DNA of 12,310 bases. Source: CAINDI01 sp037127585. Lineage in GTDB: Bacteria > Verrucomicrobiota > Verrucomicrobiia > Palsa-1439. The position numbers and the translations under genes are program-made. The stretch is taken from assembly GCA_037127585.1 (NCBI GenBank), contig JBAXYB010000089.1:1-12310 (forward strand), read 5' to 3'. Under the pieces are notes generated by a model. The model ran no database searches. It was not told the origin of the DNA and was given only the letters and a program-made list of their open reading frames with translations. Below, one piece after another: positions 6,491 through 12,310 of this stretch (positions are counted from its first letter, which is position 1; each line of letters begins with the position of its first letter).

Positions 6491-9057
6491 ACCTTCCCAT
6501 CGCGGAACTTCGCGCTCCCCTGATTGCCGCCGCCGCGAAATACCGGCGGCTCATCCTCACCGCCCCCACCGGCTCCGGCAAGTCCACACAAGTCCCGCAG
6601 TTCCTACTCGATGCCGGTAAACTCGACACCGGCCAAGTCGTTATTCTCCAACCCCGCCGCCTCCCGGCCCGACTCCTTGCCGGCTGGGTCGCCCAATCTC
6701 GCGGCGGCAAAGTCGGTGACGAAGTCGGCTACCAAATCCGCCTCGACAACGTAACCAGCGCCAAGACTCGCATCCGGTACGTCACCGAAGGCATCTTGCT
6801 TCGGCAGATGCTGAACGACTCCACACTCTCCGGCATCAGCGCGATCCTCTTCGACGAATTCCACGAACGCCATCTCTACGGCGACATCACCCTCGCCCGC
6901 GCGTTGCAGATTCAAGAAACCACGCGCCCCGACCTCCTCATCATCGTCATGTCGGCAACCCTCGACGTCGCGGCCGTCGAGAAATACCTGCAACCCTGTC
7001 TCATCCTCGAATCCAAAGGCCGCACCTTCCCGGTCGAGACTCAATATCTCACCCAATCCGTCGGTGACATGCCGGTCTGGGATGTGGCCGCCGAAGAATG
7101 CGAACGCCTCGTCCGGCAACACCGCGAAGGCGATGTCCTCATCTTCATGCCCGGCGGCTACGAAATCAGCCGCACCGTCCAAGCCGTCAAAGACATGCTC
7201 GGCAGCAAGTTCATGGTCTTGCCCTTGCACGGCGAACTCCCGCCCCACGAACAAGACGCCGCCGTCGCCCGGTACGATCTCCGCAAAGTCGTCGTCGCCA
7301 CCAACGTCGCCGAAACTTCGCTCACCATTGACGGCGTCCGCCTCGTCATCGACAGCGGCCTCGCCCGCATCCCCCGGTACGACCCGCATCGCGGCATCAA
7401 CACACTCCTCATCGAAAAGATCAGCCGCGCCAGCGCCGACCAACGCACCGGCCGCGCCGGCCGAACCGCCCCCGGTATCAGTTTGCGACTCTGGACCGAA
7501 CGTGAACACGAATCCCGTCCGGCGCAAGAGTTACCGGAGATCAAACGCCTCGACCTCGCGGAGGTTGTGCTCACATTGAAAGCCAGCGGCGTGGACGATG
7601 TTAAGTCTTTCCGCTGGCTCGAAGCGCCCGACCCGCGTTCGCTCGAACGGGCGGAAACTTTGTTGGTGGATTTGGGCGCACTGTCCAGTAGCGCGGCCGT
7701 CCCGGCCGTTCCGCCCCTAGCAACACAACAACACGGGCGGGACGCCCGCGCTACTGGCATCACTCCCCTCGGTCGCCGAATGCTCGCGTTTCCGTTGCAT
7801 CCTCGGTACTCCCGCATGCTGCTGGCGGCTCACGAATTCGGCTGTGTCCGGCAAATCGCGCTCATCGCAGCACTAACTCAAGGCCGGTCGCTGCTCACGC
7901 GCGGCGACGGCAAGCAAATCCGCGACTCGCGCGACGAGCTTTTCGGTGGTGAGAACGCTTCCGATATGTTCGTCCTCATGCGCGCGTGGCGGTACGCCGA
8001 CCGGAACGGTTACGACCTCCGCCGGTGCAAAGCCCTCGGCATTCACGCTCTGTCGGCCCGGCAAGTCGGGCCGCTCTACGAACAGTTCATCGATATCGCC
8101 AGGCGCGAGAAACTCGACGTGAGCGAAAAGCAAACCACGAACGAAGCCATTCAACGTTGCATCCTCGTTGGCTTCTCCGACCATCTGGCAAAACGGTGTG
8201 ATGCCGGGACACTCCGCTGTGACATCGTGCATGGCCGGCGCGGCGTACTGGCGCGCGAATCGGTCGTCACTGCGCCGGTATTTGTGGCCACCGAGATAGC
8301 GGAGATTCAGGGAAAGGAACTGAATGTCCTGTTAAATCTCTGCACCGCGATCAAAGAAGAATGGCTGCGCGATCTCTTCCCCGAAGATTTCGAGGAGAAA
8401 CGTGACGTTGCATTTGACACGACCACCCGCCGAGTGGTGTGCCGGGTGCAACGCAAATTTCGGGATCTAGTTCTCGAATCAAAACCGACCGATGACGTGC
8501 CGCGCGAAGATGCCGCGCGGATTCTTGCCGTCGAAGTGGTCGCGAAACGACTCGTACTGAATGAATGGAACGAAGCGGTCGAGCAGTGGATTCTCCGGTT
8601 GAACTGGTTGCGCGAATGGATGCCGGAGCTGGAACTGCCCTGCATCACCGAGGAGGACCGGGCGACGTTGATCGAACAACTCTGCCTCGGCGCGTTCGGT
8701 TACAAAGACATCAAAGACAAGCCGGTTTGGCCGGTCGTGAAGTCCTGGCTCTCCAGTCAGCAGCAAGCGTGGGTGGAGGAATACACACCGGAGCGCATCG
8801 AACTGAAGTCCGGTCGCCGCGCCAAGGTCACATACTCGCCCGACGGTCCGCCGACGCTCGCCGCACGCATCCAAGATTTGTACGGCACAAACTCGCTGAC
8901 AATTGCCAGCGGACGCGTGGCGTTACGCATCGAAGTTCTCGCGCCGAACAATCGCCCCATTCAAACCACTGAGAATCTCCTCGGTTTCTGGCGCGAGCAA
9001 TATCCGAAGTTAAAGATCGAGTTGCAGCGCAAGTACCCAAAGCACGAGTGGCGGTAG
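6487..9057 (+). CDS. hrpB: ATP-dependent RNA helicase HrpB
   Basis: This is a DEAH-type RNA helicase of the HrpB family, 856 residues against roughly 810-840 usual; the biological role of HrpB is poorly defined. Motifs: Walker A PTGSGKST at 27-34, PRRLPAR at 56-62, DEFHERH at 123-129 (the DEFH form typical of HrpB), SAT at 156-158, ATNVAETSLTI at 271-281, and motif VI QRTGRAGRT at 319-327. The winged-helix/HA2 region covers about 350-530 and includes ITPLGRRMLAFPLHPR at 425-440. The HrpB C-terminal domain runs from about 725 to 856 (SGRRAKVTYSPDGPPTLAAR, then FWREQYPKLK and PKHEWR). All catalytic motifs are intact. The start is GTG 6487, overlapping the accA stop by 4 bp and so probably translationally coupled. 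Residues 401-423 are encoded by a palindromic repeat and interrupt the usual LGAL...TPLGRR stretch. Confidence 0.95.
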   Translation: MNLPIAELRAPLIAAAAKYRRLILTAPTGSGKSTQVPQFLLDAGKLDTGQVVILQPRRLPARLLAGWVAQSRGGKVGDEVGYQIRLDNVTSAKTRIRYVTEGILLRQMLNDSTLSGISAILFDEFHERHLYGDITLARALQIQETTRPDLLIIVMSATLDVAAVEKYLQPCLILESKGRTFPVETQYLTQSVGDMPVWDVAAEECERLVRQHREGDVLIFMPGGYEISRTVQAVKDMLGSKFMVLPLHGELPPHEQDAAVARYDLRKVVVATNVAETSLTIDGVRLVIDSGLARIPRYDPHRGINTLLIEKISRASADQRTGRAGRTAPGISLRLWTEREHESRPAQELPEIKRLDLAEVVLTLKASGVDDVKSFRWLEAPDPRSLERAETLLVDLGALSSSAAVPAVPPLATQQHGRDARATGITPLGRRMLAFPLHPRYSRMLLAAHEFGCVRQIALIAALTQGRSLLTRGDGKQIRDSRDELFGGENASDMFVLMRAWRYADRNGYDLRRCKALGIHALSARQVGPLYEQFIDIARREKLDVSEKQTTNEAIQRCILVGFSDHLAKRCDAGTLRCDIVHGRRGVLARESVVTAPVFVATEIAEIQGKELNVLLNLCTAIKEEWLRDLFPEDFEEKRDVAFDTTTRRVVCRVQRKFRDLVLESKPTDDVPREDAARILAVEVVAKRLVLNEWNEAVEQWILRLNWLREWMPELELPCITEEDRATLIEQLCLGAFGYKDIKDKPVWPVVKSWLSSQQQAWVEEYTPERIELKSGRRAKVTYSPDGPPTLAARIQDLYGTNSLTIASGRVALRIEVLAPNNRPIQTTENLLGFWREQYPKLKIELQRKYPKHEWR
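7687..7755. repeat. Paired inverted GTAG REP-like element inside hrpB, translated in frame (HGRDARAT peptide)
   Basis: The outer arms are AGTAGCGC (7687-7694) and GCGCTACT (7748-7755). Inside are two 6-bp hairpins: CGGCCG, loop TCC, CGGCCG (7694-7708), and CGGGCG, loop GGA, CGCCCG (7734-7748). GTAG feet lie outermost, at 7688-7691 on the plus strand and as CTAC at 7751-7754. The length is 69 bp, exactly 23 codons, with no stop in the hrpB frame. It encodes residues 401-423, ending HGRDARAT. Flanking sequence returns at once to normal HrpB (LGAL before, ITPLGRR after), which points to an in-frame insertion. Confidence 0.88.
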
Positions 9058-9064
9058 CACAAGG

Positions 9065-9145
9065 CGGCGCTCGCGGCGCGAGCGCCCTACCAACGACCAC
9101 TCCGAACACAACAACTCCGGTAGGGACTGCGCGCCGCGCCGTCCG
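9065..9145. repeat. REP-like double palindrome, copy 1 (3' side of RAYT)
   Basis: Hairpin one is GGCGCTCGC (9066-9074), loop GGC, GCGAGCGCC (9078-9086), a perfect 9-bp stem. A short central stem pairs CCCTACC (9085-9091) with GGTAGGG (9119-9125) across a 27-base loop. Hairpin two is GGACTGCGC (9124-9132), loop GCC, GCGCCGTCC (9136-9144), with one T-C mismatch. Each hairpin has a GTAG foot, and the feet face inward (CTAC 9087-9090, GTAG 9120-9123). The RAYT stop codon begins at the next base, 9146. Being transcribed from both sides, it could limit read-through from hrpB. Confidence 0.88.
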
Positions 9146-9595
9146 TCACGGTTTAGGCCACCAAACATATGGCCAGTTTTCTGGCTTTTGTACCAGCCCT
9201 CGTCGCACCGGGTTATTCAGAATGTAATCCGCTTTGTCGCGTAGGCTCTCATCGCTCCGCAACCGGTGATCGAAGAAATCCCGCTGCCATTTGATGCCGA
9301 ACTTGGCAGCGGTGTATTGCTTCCAGAGCGAGACCAGCGACGGCATGTCCTTCCCGGACGGGAACGACACCAGCGCGTGCAGATGATCTGGCATTAACAG
9401 CGCAATGGACACCCACCAATCGCCCTTCGCGTGACGGAACTTGATGGAATCTAACAACTGCGCCGCCACTTCCGGCAGGCATAGCTGATTCTGACTTTTA
9501 GCCTGGCAACAAATCGTGATGAAGAAGATAGCTTCGTCGGGCCGGATGGACAATGGAACAGCGTGAGGCAAATCCTTACGGACCGGCGGTGTCAT
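9146..9595 (-). CDS. REP-associated tyrosine transposase (RAYT, IS200-like Y1 HUH nuclease)
   Basis: The 149-residue protein belongs to the Y1_Tnp/TnpA_REP group, which nick single-stranded DNA at hairpins through a 5'-phosphotyrosine link. The HUH metal site is H71-L72-H73 in the context LLMPDHLHALVSF. The catalytic tyrosine is Y124 in DKADYILNNPVRRGLV, the usual RAYT signature. WQRDFFDHRLR (103-113) is the conserved segment between them, and WPYVWW closes the protein. All catalytic residues are present and the length is normal for short RAYTs, so it looks intact. The start is ATG 9593-9595; no strong ribosome binding site is seen. It is flanked by two palindrome pairs with GTAG feet, the site type such enzymes bind. 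It is likely involved in mobilising REP repeats in trans. Confidence 0.92.
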   Translation of the reverse strand: MTPPVRKDLPHAVPLSIRPDEAIFFITICCQAKSQNQLCLPEVAAQLLDSIKFRHAKGDWWVSIALLMPDHLHALVSFPSGKDMPSLVSLWKQYTAAKFGIKWQRDFFDHRLRSDESLRDKADYILNNPVRRGLVQKPENWPYVWWPKP

Positions 9596-9648
9596 GTCGC
9601 GAAGTTTAAACGTGGGTCGAAATGATGTCGAGCGATGATGGTAAATCT

Positions 9649-9714
9649 CGGCGCTCGCGGCGCGAGCGCCCTACCAACATCCAACCCGGTAGGGACGGCG
9701 CGCAGCGCCGTCCG
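9649..9714. repeat. REP-like double palindrome, copy 2 (5' side of RAYT, 3' end of metB)
   Basis: Hairpin one is GGCGCTCGC (9650-9658), loop GGC, GCGAGCGCC (9662-9670). The central stem pairs CCCTACC (9669-9675) with GGTAGGG (9688-9694) around a 12-base loop. Hairpin two is GGACGGCGC (9693-9701), loop GCA, GCGCCGTCC (9705-9713). Both long stems are perfect 9-mers, unlike copy 1. GTAG feet face inward. It lies in the same orientation as copy 1, about 54 bases upstream of the RAYT start and directly after the metB coding region, where it may also stabilise or terminate the thrC-metB transcript. Confidence 0.9.
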
Positions 9715-9715
9715 A

Positions 9716-10918
9716 TTACACTTTCGCCAACGCCTGCTGCAAATCCGCCAGTAGATCGTCTACATCCTCGAGGCCTAGGGCGATGCGGACGAGGTTGTCC
9801 ACCATGCCGATGGATTTGAGGTATTCTTCGGGGTAATCGAAGAACGACATCATCGCCATCTGCGTGACGAGACTTTCGCTGCCGCCGAGACTGGGGGTGA
9901 TGAGGAACAATTCCAGCGCGTCGATGAACTTCCGCGTTTCTTTGTCGCCACCTTTGACGAGGAAGGTGATGACGCTGCCAAAGCCACACATTTGTTCGGC
10001 GGCGATTTGGTGGTCGGGGTGTGACGCCAGACCGGGATACCAGACCTTCTCAATTTTCGGATGCGCTTCCAGCATCTTCGCGGCGGCGAGACCGGCGCGG
10101 TTGTGATGCTCCATCCGGAGGCTGAAAGTTTTCAGGCCGCGTTCGAGCAGGAAGCACGCGAACGGCCCTGGCGTCGAGCCCATCATCCGCTGCATCCGGT
10201 AGAGGTCGGTGAGCAAATCATTTTTGCCGAGGGCAACGCCGGCCATTAAATCGTTGTGGCCGCCGAGATATTTGGTGGCCGAGTGAATGACAATGTCCAC
10301 GCCGAGGGCGAGCGGTTTGATGTTGTGCGGCGTCGCCAAGGTGGCGTCGATCATCGTGAGGATTTTGTGTTGCCGGGCGACTTTCACGACGGCCGGGATG
10401 TCCAGCACCCGGAGGTACGGGTTGGTTGGCGACTCGGTGAAGATGATGTTGGTGCTGGGCTTGATGGCCTTGGTGATGGCGTCCGCGGTCGGATCGACAA
10501 TCGACACCTGCATGCCGAACTCGGCCAGGATGTTCGTGGCGAAATCGCGCGTCTGCCGGTAGCAATCTTTCGTGAAGATAATGTGGCCGTTGCGGCGCAT
10601 GTACGTCATCAACGCCATGACTACCGCGCTCATACCGGTGGAGAAGAGCAACGCGCGCTCGGCGCCTTCGATGGCGGCGAGTTTGCGTTCGCATTCCTGT
10701 TGGGTCGGGTTGCCGTACCGGCCGTACTCGTGTTCGCGGATTACGCGGCCATCGGTCTTGGCTTGCATGAATTCCAAGACGTCAGCCGTCGAGTCGAAGT
10801 AGTAGTTCGAGGTCTGCACGATTGGCGTGGAGACGGCAAAGTGCGCTTTCGGTTCGCGCTCGGGGCCGTGAATGGCGAGCGTGGCCGGTTTGTAGGACTT
10901 GGAAGATTTCTTTGGCAT
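9716..10918 (-). CDS. metB: Cystathionine gamma-synthase (plant-type), PLP-dependent Cys/Met metabolism enzyme
   Basis: This 400-residue fold-type I PLP enzyme is predicted to condense an activated homoserine with cysteine to cystathionine in methionine synthesis. K216 in HSATKYLGGHND (212-223) is the Schiff-base lysine. D191 (MIDATLATP) contacts the pyridine nitrogen. YGRYGNPT (65-72) supplies the phosphate-binding Tyr/Arg, ESPTNP is at 162-167, and SLGGSES (343-349) precedes the C terminus. YGRYGNPT, DCYRQTRDF and the ending DNLVRIALGLEDVDDL recall plant cystathionine gamma-synthase more than the enterobacterial enzyme; this comparison is from memory. The gene starts 3 bp after the thrC stop, so the two are co-transcribed. 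In plants this enzyme uses O-phosphohomoserine, also the threonine synthase substrate, so the pairing hints at the same donor here. Cystathionine beta-lyase or a sulfhydrylase are less likely alternatives. Confidence 0.85.
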   Translation of the reverse strand: MPKKSSKSYKPATLAIHGPEREPKAHFAVSTPIVQTSNYYFDSTADVLEFMQAKTDGRVIREHEYGRYGNPTQQECERKLAAIEGAERALLFSTGMSAVVMALMTYMRRNGHIIFTKDCYRQTRDFATNILAEFGMQVSIVDPTADAITKAIKPSTNIIFTESPTNPYLRVLDIPAVVKVARQHKILTMIDATLATPHNIKPLALGVDIVIHSATKYLGGHNDLMAGVALGKNDLLTDLYRMQRMMGSTPGPFACFLLERGLKTFSLRMEHHNRAGLAAAKMLEAHPKIEKVWYPGLASHPDHQIAAEQMCGFGSVITFLVKGGDKETRKFIDALELFLITPSLGGSESLVTQMAMMSFFDYPEEYLKSIGMVDNLVRIALGLEDVDDLLADLQQALAKV

Positions 10919-10921
10919 CGC

Positions 10922-12256
10922 TTAGATCCCTTTCTTCAACGTTTGCGCGAGCGCTTCTTTGACAGCGGCAACGGTGGGCGCGAGTTCGATGGGCTTGTTC
11001 GCATACTGAGACGGGAACGGCAGCTTGCCCTCGTGATATTGCACTTTGAAATCGGTAAACTTCAATCCGTGCGCAGTCGAGACCACCACGACTTTCTCTT
11101 TCTTGTCGATCTGCCCGGCTTTGAGCATCTTGATCAACACCGCCAACGCCACGCCGGTATGCGGGCAGTTGAACATGCCGGTCCGATCACCGAGCGCCGA
11201 CGCGTCGGCCAGTTCCTGTTCGGTCGCCTGTTCGACGACGCCGTGGAACTGCCGGAGCGTGCGCACCGCTTTCGCATAGCTGACCGGATTCCCAATCTGG
11301 ATCGCGCTGGCCAATGTCTTCTGCGCCTGCACTGGCTCGTAGCTAGCGAAATCTTTCAGGTACGACCGGTACAACGGATTCGCGCGCTCAGCCTGCGCGA
11401 CGACGATCCGCGGCAACTTCGTGATCAACCCGAGGTCGCGCATCATCAACAACCCGCTCCCCAGCGCCGAGACGTTGCCGAGATTGCCGCCCGGGATGAC
11501 GATCACGTCGGGGCAATCCCAATCGAACTGCTGACAGATCTCGATGCCGACCGTCTTCTGGCCCTCGATCCGCAACGAGTTCATTGAATTCGCCAAGTAG
11601 ATCGTCTCGTCCTTCGTGATTTCCTGAACGACTTTCATGCAGCCGTCGAAATCCGTGTCCAACGACAACACCAGCGCGCCGTTGGCAATCGGCTGGACGA
11701 GTTGCGCGGTCGAAATTTTCCCCTTTGGCAATAACACAATCGCCGGGATGCCCGCGCCCGCGCAATACACCGCCAACGCCGCCGACGTGTCACCGGTGGA
11801 CGCGCACGCGACGGCTTTAATCGGTGCGCCTTCGCTGATCATCTGTTTGACTTGCGAAACCAACACCGTCATGCCGAGATCCTTGAATGAGCCGCTGTGT
11901 GTGTTGCCGCAGAGCTTCACCCACAGATCATTGACGCCAATCACTTTCCCGAAGCGCTCGGCCCAGAACAGATTCGTCCCGCCTTCGTACATCGACACAA
12001 TATTTTCGTCGGCGACTTGCGGCAGAATCCACTCTTTCTTTCCCCAAACGCCCGAACCATACGGCCAGGCGTTGGACTTGTACCGTTCCTCGAACAACTT
12101 CTTCCACGTCGCCGGCCCGCGCACCGCCAACGCCGGCATGTCGTGCGCCACCTCCAACAGCGAGTCACACGTCCGGCAGCGGTAAATAATCTCATTCAGC
12201 CGGTACGTGGCCCGGCATTGTTCATTGATACATTGAAACCAAGCGCGATTAGGCAT
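10922..12256 (-). CDS. thrC: Threonine synthase (plant-type, with N-terminal zinc-ribbon-like motif)
   Basis: The protein converts O-phosphohomoserine to threonine and phosphate using PLP (fold-type II). K125 in SGSFKDLGMT (121-130) is the PLP lysine. STGDTSAA (153-160) is the substrate/cofactor loop, and PGGNLGN (255-261) binds the PLP phosphate. LVQPIANGA (186-194), DTDFDGCMK (200-208) and LANSMNSLRIEGQKT (221-235) are strongly conserved with plant plastid threonine synthases. C9, C14, C27 and C30 form a CxxxxC...CxxC zinc-ribbon-like motif at the N terminus. The length of 444 residues is complete for this class. ATG 12254-12256 is the start; a nearby upstream ATG is out of frame. Plant enzymes of this type are activated by S-adenosylmethionine; whether this one is cannot be told. 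It is the first gene of the thrC-metB pair, and only 54 bases of upstream sequence are in the window. Confidence 0.95.
   Translation of the reverse strand: MPNRAWFQCINEQCRATYRLNEIIYRCRTCDSLLEVAHDMPALAVRGPATWKKLFEERYKSNAWPYGSGVWGKKEWILPQVADENIVSMYEGGTNLFWAERFGKVIGVNDLWVKLCGNTHSGSFKDLGMTVLVSQVKQMISEGAPIKAVACASTGDTSAALAVYCAGAGIPAIVLLPKGKISTAQLVQPIANGALVLSLDTDFDGCMKVVQEITKDETIYLANSMNSLRIEGQKTVGIEICQQFDWDCPDVIVIPGGNLGNVSALGSGLLMMRDLGLITKLPRIVVAQAERANPLYRSYLKDFASYEPVQAQKTLASAIQIGNPVSYAKAVRTLRQFHGVVEQATEQELADASALGDRTGMFNCPHTGVALAVLIKMLKAGQIDKKEKVVVVSTAHGLKFTDFKVQYHEGKLPFPSQYANKPIELAPTVAAVKEALAQTLKKGI
10928..10934 (-). promoter_or_regulatory. Possible Shine-Dalgarno site for metB inside the thrC end
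   Basis: On the minus strand GAAAGGG lies 9 bases upstream of the metB ATG, within the last thrC codons. It supports the ATG at 10916-10918 and coupled translation of the pair. The match to the anti-Shine-Dalgarno sequence is partial. Confidence 0.4.
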
Positions 12257-12310
12257 AGCCCGCGCATGATGAAATCGCCAGCGACCGCGCGCAAGGTAAA
12301 TGTTGGAGGG

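Larger units (their letters stand above)
9065..9714. mobile_element. REPtron: RAYT gene bracketed by two paired palindromes
   Basis: A minus-strand Y1 transposase gene (9146-9595) lies between two directly oriented copies of the same double palindrome (9065-9145 and 9649-9714). The left modules share 30 identical bases, and the right modules match at 27 of 29. The unit starts 8 bases after the hrpB stop and ends 1 base before the metB stop codon (antisense TTA at 9716), so it makes up almost all of the spacer between two convergent genes. This matches the REPtron arrangement described for RAYT genes in gammaproteobacteria. RAYTs are generally regarded as domesticated single-copy relatives of IS200/IS605 transposases, so self-mobility is uncertain. 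Confidence 0.8.

Noticed and set aside
6604..7527. Minus-strand open frame of 307 codons inside hrpB
   Set aside because: It lies opposite the helicase core motifs of HrpB; its Asp/Glu/Gly/Ala-rich translation mirrors the codon use of the sense strand.
9058..9720. CRISPR array or IS element with terminal inverted repeats
   Set aside because: There are only two copies, in direct orientation, around a Y1 gene. There is no repeat-spacer series, no terminal inverted repeat and no target duplication; the REPtron reading fits better.
10256..11587. Long plus-strand open frame (443 codons) across metB and thrC
   Set aside because: It is antisense to two genes with full catalytic motifs. Its translation is low in complexity, rich in Arg, His, Gly and Val, and resembles no family, as expected for a shadow frame in GC-rich DNA.
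12257..12310. Promoter or riboswitch upstream of thrC
   Set aside because: Only 54 bases are available. A TTGCGC is present on the minus strand but no convincing -10 box at proper spacing and no terminator-like leader structure was seen.

Overview
The window looks like part of a GC-rich bacterial chromosome, most probably from the phylum Verrucomicrobiota (Pedosphaera/Limisphaera-like lineages). That placement is an inference. It rests on the short GTAG-footed palindromic repeats, one of which is translated as the peptide HGRDARAT, on the YfbK-type von Willebrand factor A protein, and on a Ser/Thr kinase of an aberrant HLD...DFD type. No rRNA, tRNA, CRISPR array or phage gene was seen.

Layout. 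Bases 1-1587 (+) are the 3' part of a yfbK-like vWA gene cut by the window edge. Bases 1588-1733 are intergenic and mostly occupied by GTAG-type palindromes. Bases 1734-3788 (+) encode a DinG-type Fe-S helicase that carries an inverted repeat inside its reading frame. Bases 3870-9057 (+) hold four closely packed genes: a degenerate Ser/Thr kinase, a LysM/L,D-transpeptidase lipoprotein, accA and hrpB. Two of their junctions overlap by 4 bp and the third gap is 12 bp. The hrpB gene carries a second, different in-frame palindromic repeat. Bases 9065-9714 form a small mobile unit: a minus-strand REP-associated tyrosine transposase (RAYT, a Y1 HUH nuclease) bracketed by two copies of a double palindrome. 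It fills almost the whole gap between the convergent genes hrpB and metB. Bases 9716-12256 (-) are a two-gene operon, thrC followed by metB, whose products closely resemble plant-type threonine synthase and plant-type cystathionine gamma-synthase.

How it fits together. Most genes are housekeeping: DNA repair helicase, wall cross-linking, fatty-acid synthesis, RNA helicase, and Thr/Met synthesis. thrC and metB meet at a metabolic branch point, because in plants both enzymes compete for O-phosphohomoserine. The distinctive feature is the repeat ecology. At least four families of paired, inverted REP-like palindromes occur within 12 kb. Three have GTAG at the foot of the hairpin, the tetranucleotide that RAYT enzymes recognise in Escherichia coli. 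Two families lie inside helicase genes as translated insertions, and one brackets the RAYT gene. RAYT-driven dispersal of these repeats, including into coding sequence, is the most interesting hypothesis here.
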